Shown here piece after piece: positions 8,762 to 15,273 of a stretch of 52,488 bases of DNA. The notes below the pieces were generated by a model that made no database searches, was not told the DNA's origin, and was given only the letters and a program-made list of their open reading frames with translations. A program made the translations under genes and the position numbers. Source of the DNA: Sphingobium terrigena (GTDB lineage: Bacteria > Pseudomonadota > Alphaproteobacteria > Sphingomonadales > Sphingomonadaceae); NCBI RefSeq assembly GCF_003591655.1, contig NZ_QVRA01000027.1:1-52488 (forward strand), written 5' to 3'. Numbering within the stretch: the stretch's first letter is position 1; each line of letters opens with the position of its first letter.

Positions 8762-9015
8762 TCCTGCGACGCGCCCCGCTACAGGCACTCCCGCGACCGT
8801 AGCGCCGGCGCGGCTACCGCCGCGGCTCCAGCCTCGCTCCCCAACCCATCTTCGGCCCCGCACCTTCCACCCCGGCTCCGCGCCATGCCGTGGTGGTCAC
8901 GCAGAGTTGTGGGCGGGGCGCGGCGTTGCGTGTGGGGCAGGCGGGGCGGCGTCGCGCCAGCGGGAACGGGAGCGCCGGGCCGCGAACGGGCGGCGCGCGG
9001 GGCGAGGGCGGGATA

Positions 9016-9042
9016 CAGAGGAGAGAAGGGCCGGGGAGGGTG
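9016..9042 (+). repeat. Purine-rich leader repeat, copy 1 (upstream of DUF736)
   Basis: The 27 bases at 9016-9042 (CAGAGGAGAG, then AAGGG, CCGGGGAGGGTG) match 25 of 27 positions of 12640-12666. Both lie just upstream of a start codon (44 and 23 bases away). It could be a transcribed leader, a protein-binding site or a cryptic translation enhancer; function is not known. Confidence 0.6.
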
Positions 9043-9086
9043 TCGCCGGAAAATGGATTTCGAGCGACATTCGAAAGGTCAAGACG

Positions 9087-9557
9087 ATGAACATCGGTGA
9101 AATCTTCAATCAGAACGGCCGCCTGACGGGCTCGATCGCCACCCGCACGATCGATCTCCCCCGCATCGGGCTCCGCAAGGTCATGAGCGAGAATGAGAAG
9201 GCGCCTGTCTTCGAGATCCTCGCACTTAATGTCGCGCGTCGCTGGGTTCAGGTCGGCGCACTGTGGGAGGCCGCCTCGAAGCGTACCGGTGAGGTGTTCC
9301 TCGCCGGCAACATCGACGACCCCAGCCTGCCCGAACCGCTGCCGATCGCGCTCTTCCCGGCCGATCATGGCGGTTACATGGTCGCTTGGCGGCGCGACAC
9401 CATGCGCTCCGACTTCGGGGGCGGCATGGGGACCAGCCGCACCAATTATGACGATCGCGGTCCGCGCGATCAGGGCGGCTTCGGCGACAGCACCGCGGGC
9501 GCCGACGGCGAGCTGACCGGTGCCGGCGCGCCGTTCGGCGAGGAGGACCCGTTCTGA
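9087..9557 (+). CDS. DUF736 domain-containing protein
   Basis: 156 residues, start ATG at 9087. The N-terminus MNIGEIFNQNGRLTGSIATR and the following conserved beta-rich segment (FEILALNVARRWVQVGALWE) are the DUF736 signature; the family is widespread on alphaproteobacterial plasmids and integrative elements. The C-terminal third (about 115-156) is Gly/Asp-rich and probably disordered, longer than the usual roughly 100-residue form. It has the purine-rich leader upstream and a strong hairpin terminator immediately downstream, so it seems to be a one-gene unit. Molecular function is unknown. Confidence 0.85.
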   Translation: MNIGEIFNQNGRLTGSIATRTIDLPRIGLRKVMSENEKAPVFEILALNVARRWVQVGALWEAASKRTGEVFLAGNIDDPSLPEPLPIALFPADHGGYMVAWRRDTMRSDFGGGMGTSRTNYDDRGPRDQGGFGDSTAGADGELTGAGAPFGEEDPF

Positions 9558-9582
9558 TCACCGGTTGATCGGACCAGGTTCC

Positions 9583-9623
9583 GGGCCGGGGAGGCGTCAG
9601 GCTTCCCCGGCCCATTCTTTTTT
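9583..9623 (+). terminator. Rho-independent terminator after the DUF736 gene
   Basis: GGGCCGGGGA (9583-9592) pairs perfectly with TCCCCGGCCC (9604-9613), with an 11-base loop and the T-rich tail ATTCTTTTTT directly after. It lies between the DUF736 stop and the next ribosome site. Confidence 0.85.
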
Positions 9624-9645
9624 CTCTCGACTGAGGAGACAGCCC

Positions 9646-9927
9646 ATGCCGCTGCCTTCGTTGCACGATCTCGCCCCGTTGACCGATCTCTCCGCGCTCT
9701 GCGCCGTGATCATGGCCAGTCCCGCCATCCGGGATATGCTTTCACCACCTCTTTCCTTTGCGGCCTGCGCTCCGGAGATCCCGGCCGGGGTCACCTGCGG
9801 CGAGATCATCGCCGCCATTTACGACCTGCTCGAGGGCACGCCCTTCGCCCCGCATGCCGCCGAAATCGTCGGAGCCGTCCTGACGCGCTCCGCCGCCTTC
9901 GTCGGCATCCAGGCGAGCATGCACTGA
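9646..9927 (+). CDS. Small hypothetical protein
   Basis: 93 residues from ATG at 9646 with a TGAGGAG ribosome site. Largely helical and hydrophobic, starting MPLPSLHDLAPLTDLSALCA. Its central part (AGVTCGEIIAAIYDLLEGTPFAPHAAEIVGAVLTRS) resembles the N-terminal helical region of the two downstream DUF2493 proteins (ADCAGVIATIFDLLTDTRLDALAPEIAWGMVNS), suggesting a stand-alone copy of that helper domain. It is flanked on both sides by terminators. Confidence 0.6.
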   Translation: MPLPSLHDLAPLTDLSALCAVIMASPAIRDMLSPPLSFAACAPEIPAGVTCGEIIAAIYDLLEGTPFAPHAAEIVGAVLTRSAAFVGIQASMH

Positions 9928-9938
9928 TCCGACACCAT

Positions 9939-9982
9939 GGGGGGCGGGACGCCAGCGCGTCTGCGCCCCCTTTTTCTTTTTT
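9939..9982 (+). terminator. Rho-independent terminator
   Basis: A G-rich arm at 9939-9945 pairs with CGCCCCC (9964-9970), with a nested GACGC/GCGTC stem inside (9948-9961), followed by TTTTTCTTTTTT. It ends the transcript of the gene at 9646. Confidence 0.8.
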
Positions 9983-10002
9983 ACATGAAAGTGAGAAGTC
10001 CC

Positions 10003-11013
10003 ATGACCCAAGACCGTTCGCGCAGCATCAGCCGCTTCGCAGACCTTCCGGCACTGATCGCCGAGATGACGGAAACCCCGGAATTCAGGCGCGCCTTCGG
10101 CGATTCCATGCCGCTTTCGATCATCAGCCCGGGCGATGAGCCGGGCGAGCACGATATGCCCGAACCGCTTCACGCGCAGGCCGACTGCGCGGGGGTGATC
10201 GCCACCATCTTCGATCTCCTCACCGATACCCGCCTCGACGCGCTCGCGCCCGAGATCGCATGGGGTATGGTCAACAGCTTCCATTTCGTTGCCGGCAAGC
10301 TCGAGCGACAGGAGGACATGCTGGCCGACGAACTGCGCGACATGATCCGTCGGACGGAGCCTTCGGAGGTGTTCAATACCGAACTGGAGGAGAAGCAGCT
10401 GCTGTGCCAGTCGCTGAGTGAACAGCGCGAGGCGGTCGAGTGCATGCGCGACTATGCCGCCGAAACCTTTCATGCACTTTCGGGCCGTCCATGGTCTCCC
10501 GCACGTGGGTCGCGCGTCTCCAAGGTGGCGACCGCCACGCAGGTGTCGATACAGGATTTCCTGCGCGCGCGGGAGCTTGCGACACGCGAGCGGTACCGCC
10601 CCAGAGGACCGATCGTCATCGCCTCGGGCCATGCGGAATGGCATGACTGGCAACTCCTCTGGGACCGGCTCGATACTATCCTCGAGCGCATCCCGCACAT
10701 GACGCTAGTAACGACCGCGCAGCGCAAGGGCTTCGATGCGATCGTGGCCTCATGGGCAGGCAGTCGCGACGTGCAACTCGTGACCTATTCGCTGACGGGT
10801 TCGGGGCGCGGTGCACCCTTTGCCCGCAATCGCAAGCTGGTGGACCTGAAGCCTGTCGAAGCCTTGCTGGGTGAGGGATCGGGCATTCAGGCCAACCTTT
10901 ATCAGGCCCTGCGTAAGGCAGGCGTTCCGATCCATGCCTTCCGTAAGGCGGATCAGGCTCCGGTCGAAAAGGTCGCTCCACCGCAACGGGGTCGGTTGCG
11001 TCGGGCGGCGTAA
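10003..11013 (+). CDS. DUF2493 (SLOG-fold) protein, copy 1
   Basis: 336 residues from ATG at 10003 with a GAGAAG ribosome site. The first about 190 residues are helical; the last about 120 form a Rossmann-like SLOG domain with PIVIASGHAEWHDWQLLWDRLD and THMTLVTTAQRKGFDAIVASWAG-type segments that match the DUF2493 pattern, where a Gly-rich loop could bind a nucleotide or ADP-ribose derivative. It is a clear paralogue of the protein at 11427-12407: same domain order and a matching C-terminus with VEALLGEGSGIQANL versus VEALVCEGSGLQSHL. The family is common on alphaproteobacterial mobile elements; function is unknown, with nucleotide sensing the best guess. Confidence 0.75.
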   Translation: MTQDRSRSISRFADLPALIAEMTETPEFRRAFGDSMPLSIISPGDEPGEHDMPEPLHAQADCAGVIATIFDLLTDTRLDALAPEIAWGMVNSFHFVAGKLERQEDMLADELRDMIRRTEPSEVFNTELEEKQLLCQSLSEQREAVECMRDYAAETFHALSGRPWSPARGSRVSKVATATQVSIQDFLRARELATRERYRPRGPIVIASGHAEWHDWQLLWDRLDTILERIPHMTLVTTAQRKGFDAIVASWAGSRDVQLVTYSLTGSGRGAPFARNRKLVDLKPVEALLGEGSGIQANLYQALRKAGVPIHAFRKADQAPVEKVAPPQRGRLRRAA

Positions 11014-11039
11014 CATCCGCGAACTTCATTCATTCTGTC

Positions 11040-11071
11040 GGGGGGCGGCGCTGCGCGCTGTCCCCGCTTTT
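11040..11071 (+). terminator. Probable terminator after DUF2493 copy 1
   Basis: GGGG near 11040 with an inner GCGC pairs imperfectly with GCGC and CCCC (to 11065), followed by GCTTTT. It is weaker than the neighbouring terminators. The 413-base gap 11014-11426 holds this, the long inverted repeat at 11260-11321 and the leader of the second DUF2493 gene, but no credible ORF. Confidence 0.4.
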
Positions 11072-11259
11072 ATGCTGGAGATGTTGGTCGAGGCGAGAGA
11101 ACAAGGGGTGCCAGTTCTCCCCCGAGAGGCGGGCGCCAGGAGGCACCCATTTGCGAATCAGGGGCATCGAGCCCCAGCTTCGCAAAGCCTCTTCTCTCTC
11201 TCAAGAATTCCAATGGTGGCACGGGACCGCGCCGGCCTCAAGGACGACGGGGCCCCACC

Positions 11260-11321
11260 ATTTTTTTGGGCGGGTCCAGCGGCGCGCTTCCTCTGCGATG
11301 ACGGTGGCCGCCCAAAAAAAT
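11260..11321. repeat. Perfect 14-bp inverted repeat between the DUF2493 genes
   Basis: ATTTTTTTGGGCGG (11260-11273) is exactly mirrored by CCGCCCAAAAAAAT (11308-11321) with a 34-base spacer. The T-tract is on the left and the A-tract on the right, so the T/A runs form the base of the stem. That is the opposite of a bidirectional terminator. It could be a protein-binding palindrome or a remnant of element ends. Confidence 0.7.
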
Positions 11322-11426
11322 CGTGACCCCCATCGCCGGCTGCGCCGGTCGCTGCGCGATCCTTGACCCCGCCGCTCGGAGCCCGTGCCCAAGGGGGGAC
11401 CTCTTTCGTTTCAGCAGGAGGTTCCA

Positions 11427-12407
11427 ATGACGAATATCAACCGCAGCGTCCGCCCATTCTCCGACATCGCCGAATTCATCGCGCAGGAGACCACGCCCAC
11501 CACCGACGACTTCCACGCCGCCTTCACCTCCGACCTCGACGGCGTCCGCATCGGGCGCGGCGAGGAGGAGATGGCAACCGACATGCCTGATCCGACCGAA
11601 GCACAGCTTGCCGTCGAACTCGTTGTCACGACACTCTTCGACGTGTTGCGGGACACACGGTTGCAGCCCGCCGCCGAACGCCTCGCATGGGGCATCGTCA
11701 ACAGTTTCCATCACGTCGCCGACCAGTGGCAGGGCCAGGCCGACAAGGCGATGCGCGATGTTCAGGACCTGCTGCGGCGCGCCGACGGCAGCGAAATCCA
11801 CGGCGTCGAACTCGAGCAGGCACGCGATGAACTCGAATATCTCGACGAAGCCACCGACGCGCTGCGGTGCATGCGGGATCACGCCGCCGACGTCTTCCAC
11901 ACCGAAACCGGGCGGCCGTGGTCGGCGCCCAAAGGGTCGCTGGTGTCGAGCAAGCGCACCGCCTCGGTCATAGCCGCCACCGACTTCCTCGCCGCCCGCC
12001 GCCAGCGCCGAACCGACGCGCACAACCCACAGGGGCCCATCGTGATCTTCTCCGGCGGAGCGGACTGCTGGTTCGACGACCGCCTCATCTGGGGCAAACT
12101 CGACGAAGCGAAATCCCGAAATCCGAAGATGGTGCTGGCCACGACGGCACAGGACAAGGGGTGCGACGCCATGGCCGCGGCGTGGGCCGCCTCCCGCAAG
12201 GTGAAGCTCATCACGTTCCGCCTCAGTGCGAAGCTGGGGAAGCGGGCGGGGTTCGTACGCAACGAGCAGATGGTTGGATTACGCCCCGTCGAAGCGCTGG
12301 TCTGCGAAGGATCAGGTCTGCAATCGCACCTCGCGCGTCTTGTTAGGGAAAAGCGTATCCCGGCGCGGTTCGTCACGCTCAGCGATCAGGGATGGGAGGC
12401 GCAGTGA
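11427..12407 (+). CDS. DUF2493 (SLOG-fold) protein, copy 2
   Basis: 326 residues from ATG at 11427, preceded by CAGGAGG. Same architecture as the copy at 10003: a helical N-terminal module with LAWGIVNSFHHVADQWQGQA, then a C-terminal SLOG domain with GPIVIFSGGADCWFDDRLIW and MVLATTAQDKGCDAMAAAWA. The Gly-rich loop and the conserved Asp residues of the family are present. The pair arose by duplication, but divergence is substantial, so it is not recent. A strong terminator follows. Confidence 0.75.
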   Translation: MTNINRSVRPFSDIAEFIAQETTPTTDDFHAAFTSDLDGVRIGRGEEEMATDMPDPTEAQLAVELVVTTLFDVLRDTRLQPAAERLAWGIVNSFHHVADQWQGQADKAMRDVQDLLRRADGSEIHGVELEQARDELEYLDEATDALRCMRDHAADVFHTETGRPWSAPKGSLVSSKRTASVIAATDFLAARRQRRTDAHNPQGPIVIFSGGADCWFDDRLIWGKLDEAKSRNPKMVLATTAQDKGCDAMAAAWAASRKVKLITFRLSAKLGKRAGFVRNEQMVGLRPVEALVCEGSGLQSHLARLVREKRIPARFVTLSDQGWEAQ

Positions 12408-12417
12408 GTTATCCCAA

Positions 12418-12461
12418 GAGGATCGGTCCGGTTCACCGGGCCGGTCCTCATTTCTTTTTCT
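12418..12461 (+). terminator. Rho-independent terminator after DUF2493 copy 2
   Basis: GAGGA (12418-12422) pairs with TCCTC (12445-12449), and an inner GGTCCGG pairs with CCGGGCC around a TTCA loop; TTTCTTTTTC follows. The remaining 12462-12639 is GC-rich, with several small hairpins but no gene. Confidence 0.8.
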
Positions 12462-12639
12462 CGAGCGTCACACTCGCCCCCGCTCAGGGACCCGCAAGCG
12501 GGCCCGTCGCGGGCGCGATGCGGAACCGCCAGGGCGGTCCCGGCCTCCTGCGCGCGGCTCCGCCGTGCTCGTCGCAGGGACACCCTTCGGGTGCCGTTTC
12601 GGCAGGGATGGTCGTGCCTGCAACGTCCAGCCCTACAAT

Positions 12640-12666
12640 CAGAGGAGAGGAGGGACGGGGAGGGTG
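12640..12666 (+). repeat. Purine-rich leader repeat, copy 2 (upstream of the SLOG gene)
   Basis: 27 bases matching 9016-9042 at 25 of 27 positions, placed 23 bases before the ATG of the gene at 12690 and just upstream of its TGAGGAG ribosome site. Confidence 0.6.
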
Positions 12667-12689
12667 GCTCAATTGAGGAGATCAAAGCC

Positions 12690-13193
12690 ATGACCGAACA
12701 CACCCCCTCCCATGCCGGCGTCTTCGTTTCGGGATCACTTTCGATCGCATCGCTTCCCGAACCCGTCATCGAGCGTATCAGTGGCATTCTCGATCGCCGG
12801 CTTCCTATCCTGATCGGGGACGCGCGCGGTGCGGACCGTGCCGTCCAACGCTTCCTTGCCGATCGAAATATCGATTCCGTCGCGGTCTATTGTTCAGGCG
12901 GTGGACCTCGCAACAATGTCGGCGTATGGTCCGTGCGAAACATCCCTTCCCTCGGCAGGAAAGGCACCGCCGCTTTCCATACCCCCAAAGACAAGGCGAT
13001 GGCGAGGGATGCATCCTGCGGTCTTGTGATCTGGGACGGTCGCAGTCGGGGAAGCCTTGCCAACATCCATCGACTGGCAGCGCGGCGATGCTTCATTCTT
13101 ATCTGGCTCACGCCGGAAGAGCGGTTCATCACCCTCCGGTCCGATTCCGACAGGAGCGCGTTCCTCGAAGCGCACCCCTGCCGGCATCTTTGA
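12690..13193 (+). CDS. SLOG-type nucleotide-binding protein
   Basis: 167 residues from ATG at 12690 with a TGAGGAG site. VFVSGSLSIASLPEPVIERI, then ILIGDARGADRAVQRFLADR (about 45-65), form the typical SLOG layout: first strand with SGS, then the GDARGAD loop that contacts a nucleotide-like ligand in DprA/YspA/LOG relatives. DKAMARDASCGLVIWDG (about 105-121) fits the third conserved block. It carries no fused effector. It is the third SLOG-fold protein within 3 kb. Proteins of this fold often sense nucleotide-derived signals; here the role is unknown. Confidence 0.65.
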   Translation: MTEHTPSHAGVFVSGSLSIASLPEPVIERISGILDRRLPILIGDARGADRAVQRFLADRNIDSVAVYCSGGGPRNNVGVWSVRNIPSLGRKGTAAFHTPKDKAMARDASCGLVIWDGRSRGSLANIHRLAARRCFILIWLTPEERFITLRSDSDRSAFLEAHPCRHL

Positions 13194-13210
13194 CAATCCG
13201 TTTCGGTACA

Positions 13211-13453
13211 TCAGGTGGCTGGCGACAGTCCCTTGAGCGCTGTTAACGCGCTGCCACCACCGACCCGGATCGCGTGCGTCAGAAGCTCGCGGAACTCCCG
13301 TTCCGTGAGTTTCTCGACGGGGAGGTCATTCACGATCGCAGCATATTTGCCGCGCAGGGCGCTGCGGGCACTTTCCAGGTCCTGCGTCAGCTTGCGCTGA
13401 CGCGCTTCCAGATCGGCAAGCCGATCCCTTTCCGTCATCTTTGGCATGTCCAT
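13211..13453 (-). CDS. Small coiled-coil protein, possible mobilization accessory
   Basis: 80 residues, minus strand, MDMPKMTERDRLADLEARQ and onwards: a charged N-terminal coiled coil (about 8-40) then a C-terminal helical module (EKLTEREFRELLTHAIRVGG). Small proteins of this shape (TraC/TraD-like of alphaproteobacterial plasmids) often flank relaxase genes; the similarity here is only architectural. It is convergent with the SLOG gene. Confidence 0.55.
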   Translation of the reverse strand: MDMPKMTERDRLADLEARQRKLTQDLESARSALRGKYAAIVNDLPVEKLTEREFRELLTHAIRVGGGSALTALKGLSPAT

Positions 13454-13631
13454 CGTCCTTCCCCGATGGCCTGCCCGTCGCGCCGCATTCTGCCAGAGTC
13501 ACTGTGCAAGGCAAGGGGCGATCGACGCTTTTAACGGCACCGGCGACTGCAAACTGCAGCTCCCTCCTTCCCACGATCTCATCTTCCCATCGTTCCTCCC
13601 GTGCGCAGGCAAGGGAGGCAAGGAGACGGTC

Positions 13632-14003
13632 ATGTCCACCACCGAACCCCACCTCGATCGCTTTGTCGAACCCAATGACCCCGATTACCCGGCCGCGCAG
13701 ATCAGAGGTTTCGCGCTCATCCGCCAGATTGAGGAACAGGTCAGACGGGCGGATCACTATGCCGGTTGCTACACTGGCTACACCGACCCGGTGACTCACG
13801 ACCTTGTCATCACCGGCGAATGCGACGCTGATTATGATGAGGCGACGACCAAGGCCCATGATCTGGGCTGGATCGCCGCGACCTCAAATGCCTATTTAAT
13901 CCTCAAGGCACAGGGGCGGACCGACGAGACCGCGCAGATCGTTTACAACGCCCATCATAATATTTTCCTCAGCAATCCGGAGCCTCCATGCCCGGGCGAA
14001 TAG
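13632..14003 (+). CDS. Hypothetical protein
   Basis: 123 residues from ATG at 13632 after an AAGGAGA site. Starts MSTTEPHLDRFVEPND; acidic and aromatic-rich, with DHYAGCYTGYTDPVTHDLVI in the middle and a helical C-terminal third. No recognised family. A terminator lies directly after its stop. Confidence 0.55.
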   Translation: MSTTEPHLDRFVEPNDPDYPAAQIRGFALIRQIEEQVRRADHYAGCYTGYTDPVTHDLVITGECDADYDEATTKAHDLGWIAATSNAYLILKAQGRTDETAQIVYNAHHNIFLSNPEPPCPGE

Positions 14004-14018
14004 TAGCGAATGACTTCC

Positions 14019-14048
14019 GGGGTCGGGCTCGCGTCCGGCCCCTTTTTT
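14019..14048 (+). terminator. Rho-independent terminator
   Basis: GGGGTCGG (14019-14026) pairs with CCGGCCCC (14035-14042) with one U-G pair, followed by six T (14043-14048). Confidence 0.8.
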
Positions 14049-14486
14049 GCTTGCAGGGAGCCCCACCCATGGCCTTTGTCCCTCAAGCCGCTGCGGCGGT
14101 GAACACCAATCTCCAGAAGCAAGGTTGCCCCGCGCCTTCCGGCACGAGGCTGCGCAGCGCGAGCGCGCTGCGTAAGGCGGGACGCACGGCGCAAGGCCGT
14201 TTTGTAATGGACCCTACGCACGGGTGCTGCGGTCACATTATGACCTGAAAACATTGAGATAAGTCTGTATCACACGTCTTACGGCGATCCGGCGGGCTGT
14301 AGTACGCGGAACACCGGGCCTACTTGGTCCAGCCTATCTTATTGAAACGACTTCGGGAATTTCGTGATACGCGTCGCACGTCATTCCTGATCCCGGAATG
14401 CTATGGCGCAGGAACCGGCGGGGTGGCGGCAGTTGAATCGTGGCCGAATTCATGGTCTCTTCGCGGCGGTAGAAAGGATATCGCTC
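14049..14486. other. Gene-poor stretch upstream of the mobilization module
   Basis: Only a weak 59-codon ORF (14069-14248), Arg/Ala/Ser-rich and not convincing, is present. The stretch 14249-14400 has lower GC and short repeats such as TAAGTC and GTCTTA around 14262-14281. It could hold promoter sequences for the module at 14487 or part of an origin of transfer. Confidence 0.35.
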
Positions 14487-14813
14487 ATGGCTGAATTGAA
14501 CGAGGAATATATCAGCGATCTCCGCCAGGCGGTGGTCAAGGCCATCTGCGAAGTGTCGGCGCAAAGGCAACAATCCCCGGCAGCGGGCAAGGGGAACACC
14601 CTCTATATTGGCTCGGCCGAAGTCTGTCAGATGCTCACCATTCTGCTGAGTGAGTTTCTGGAGGGCGTCCCTGGTCTCGATACGCCCAGCGAGGTGCGGC
14701 GCATGTCGGACGTCGTGGCCAAGAAGATCAGACTGGGGATTGGAGAGATCCGTCGGCACCGCGAGGAAACAGGCGGAACGCCGCTGCCGTCCATCATCAT
14801 CAGAGGCAACTGA
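14487..14813 (+). CDS. Small helical hypothetical protein near the mobilization genes
   Basis: 108 residues from ATG at 14487 with AGAAAGGA upstream (a longer frame to 14403 lacks a site). Helical throughout: MAELNEEYISDLRQAVVKAI at the N-terminus, and VRRMSDVVAKKIRLGIGEIR in the C-terminal half. It is placed 160 bases ahead of the MobC-like gene, so it may belong to the relaxosome, but no motif proves it. Confidence 0.55.
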   Translation: MAELNEEYISDLRQAVVKAICEVSAQRQQSPAAGKGNTLYIGSAEVCQMLTILLSEFLEGVPGLDTPSEVRRMSDVVAKKIRLGIGEIRRHREETGGTPLPSIIIRGN

Positions 14814-14973
14814 TCCAGGCAGTCCCGCCCTGTCCTTGTCCCCACGCAATCCCCCAGTACTTATTCTCTGAATGAATCTGGTAAGCGGGCAGCTTGCGCC
14901 GATATTGCCATTCCGGTAAAGTGCGCTTGCTTCATGACACTTTCGAAGGTCTCCGGATAAGGAGGCCTTTCAC
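14814..14973. other. Intergenic region before mobC: candidate oriT or promoter
   Basis: 160 bases between a hypothetical gene and the MobC/TraD/relaxase operon. AAAGTG (14918-14923) and CACTTT (14938-14943) form an inverted repeat. oriT sites of MobF systems commonly sit next to the relaxosome genes. No nic consensus can be recognised, so this is position-based inference. Confidence 0.3.
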
Positions 14974-15273
14974 TTGCCCAAGCTTAATTTCCGCCTCGAT
15001 GAGGCGCTGCATGCCGCCTTAATGCGCCGTGCGCACGGTGCGAACCTGTCCTTATCGGGCTTCATTCGTCAGCTACTCGAGCAGGCGGTCGATGAGCGCA
15101 AGCGCTACGTCTTCTCTTCCCAGGATGAGATTCTCGCCACCTCGATCCAGATACTGTCGATCGTCGCGACATCGGTCGGCCAGCAATCTCCCAGGGTGCT
15201 CGAACAGGGCATGGCGCAAGCCCGGATGATGCTCGCCGAACGCGGCCTGCTTGGTGGGGAGGATGCCTCGTGA
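14974..15273 (+). CDS. MobC-like ribbon-helix-helix relaxosome protein
   Basis: 99 residues. The start is a TTG at 14974 supported by a perfect AAGGAGG (14959-14965) eight bases upstream. The N-terminus KLNFRLDEALHAALMRRAHG, followed by NLSLSGFIRQLLEQAV, is the beta-helix-helix DNA-binding fold of MobC/TraY-type accessory proteins that bind oriT and help the relaxase nick. The rest is a helical oligomerization tail. The stop overlaps the traD start (GTG at 15270), so the two are coupled. Confidence 0.75.
   Translation: MPKLNFRLDEALHAALMRRAHGANLSLSGFIRQLLEQAVDERKRYVFSSQDEILATSIQILSIVATSVGQQSPRVLEQGMAQARMMLAERGLLGGEDAS

Noticed and set aside
9742..10698. 318-codon minus-strand frame over DUF2493 copy 1
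   Set aside because: Arg/Gly-rich antisense shadow with no ribosome site or motif.
14069..14248. 59-codon ORF after the terminator at 14019
   Set aside because: Has a GGGAG site, but the product is low-complexity (Ala, Arg, Ser) and the region is full of short GC repeats.
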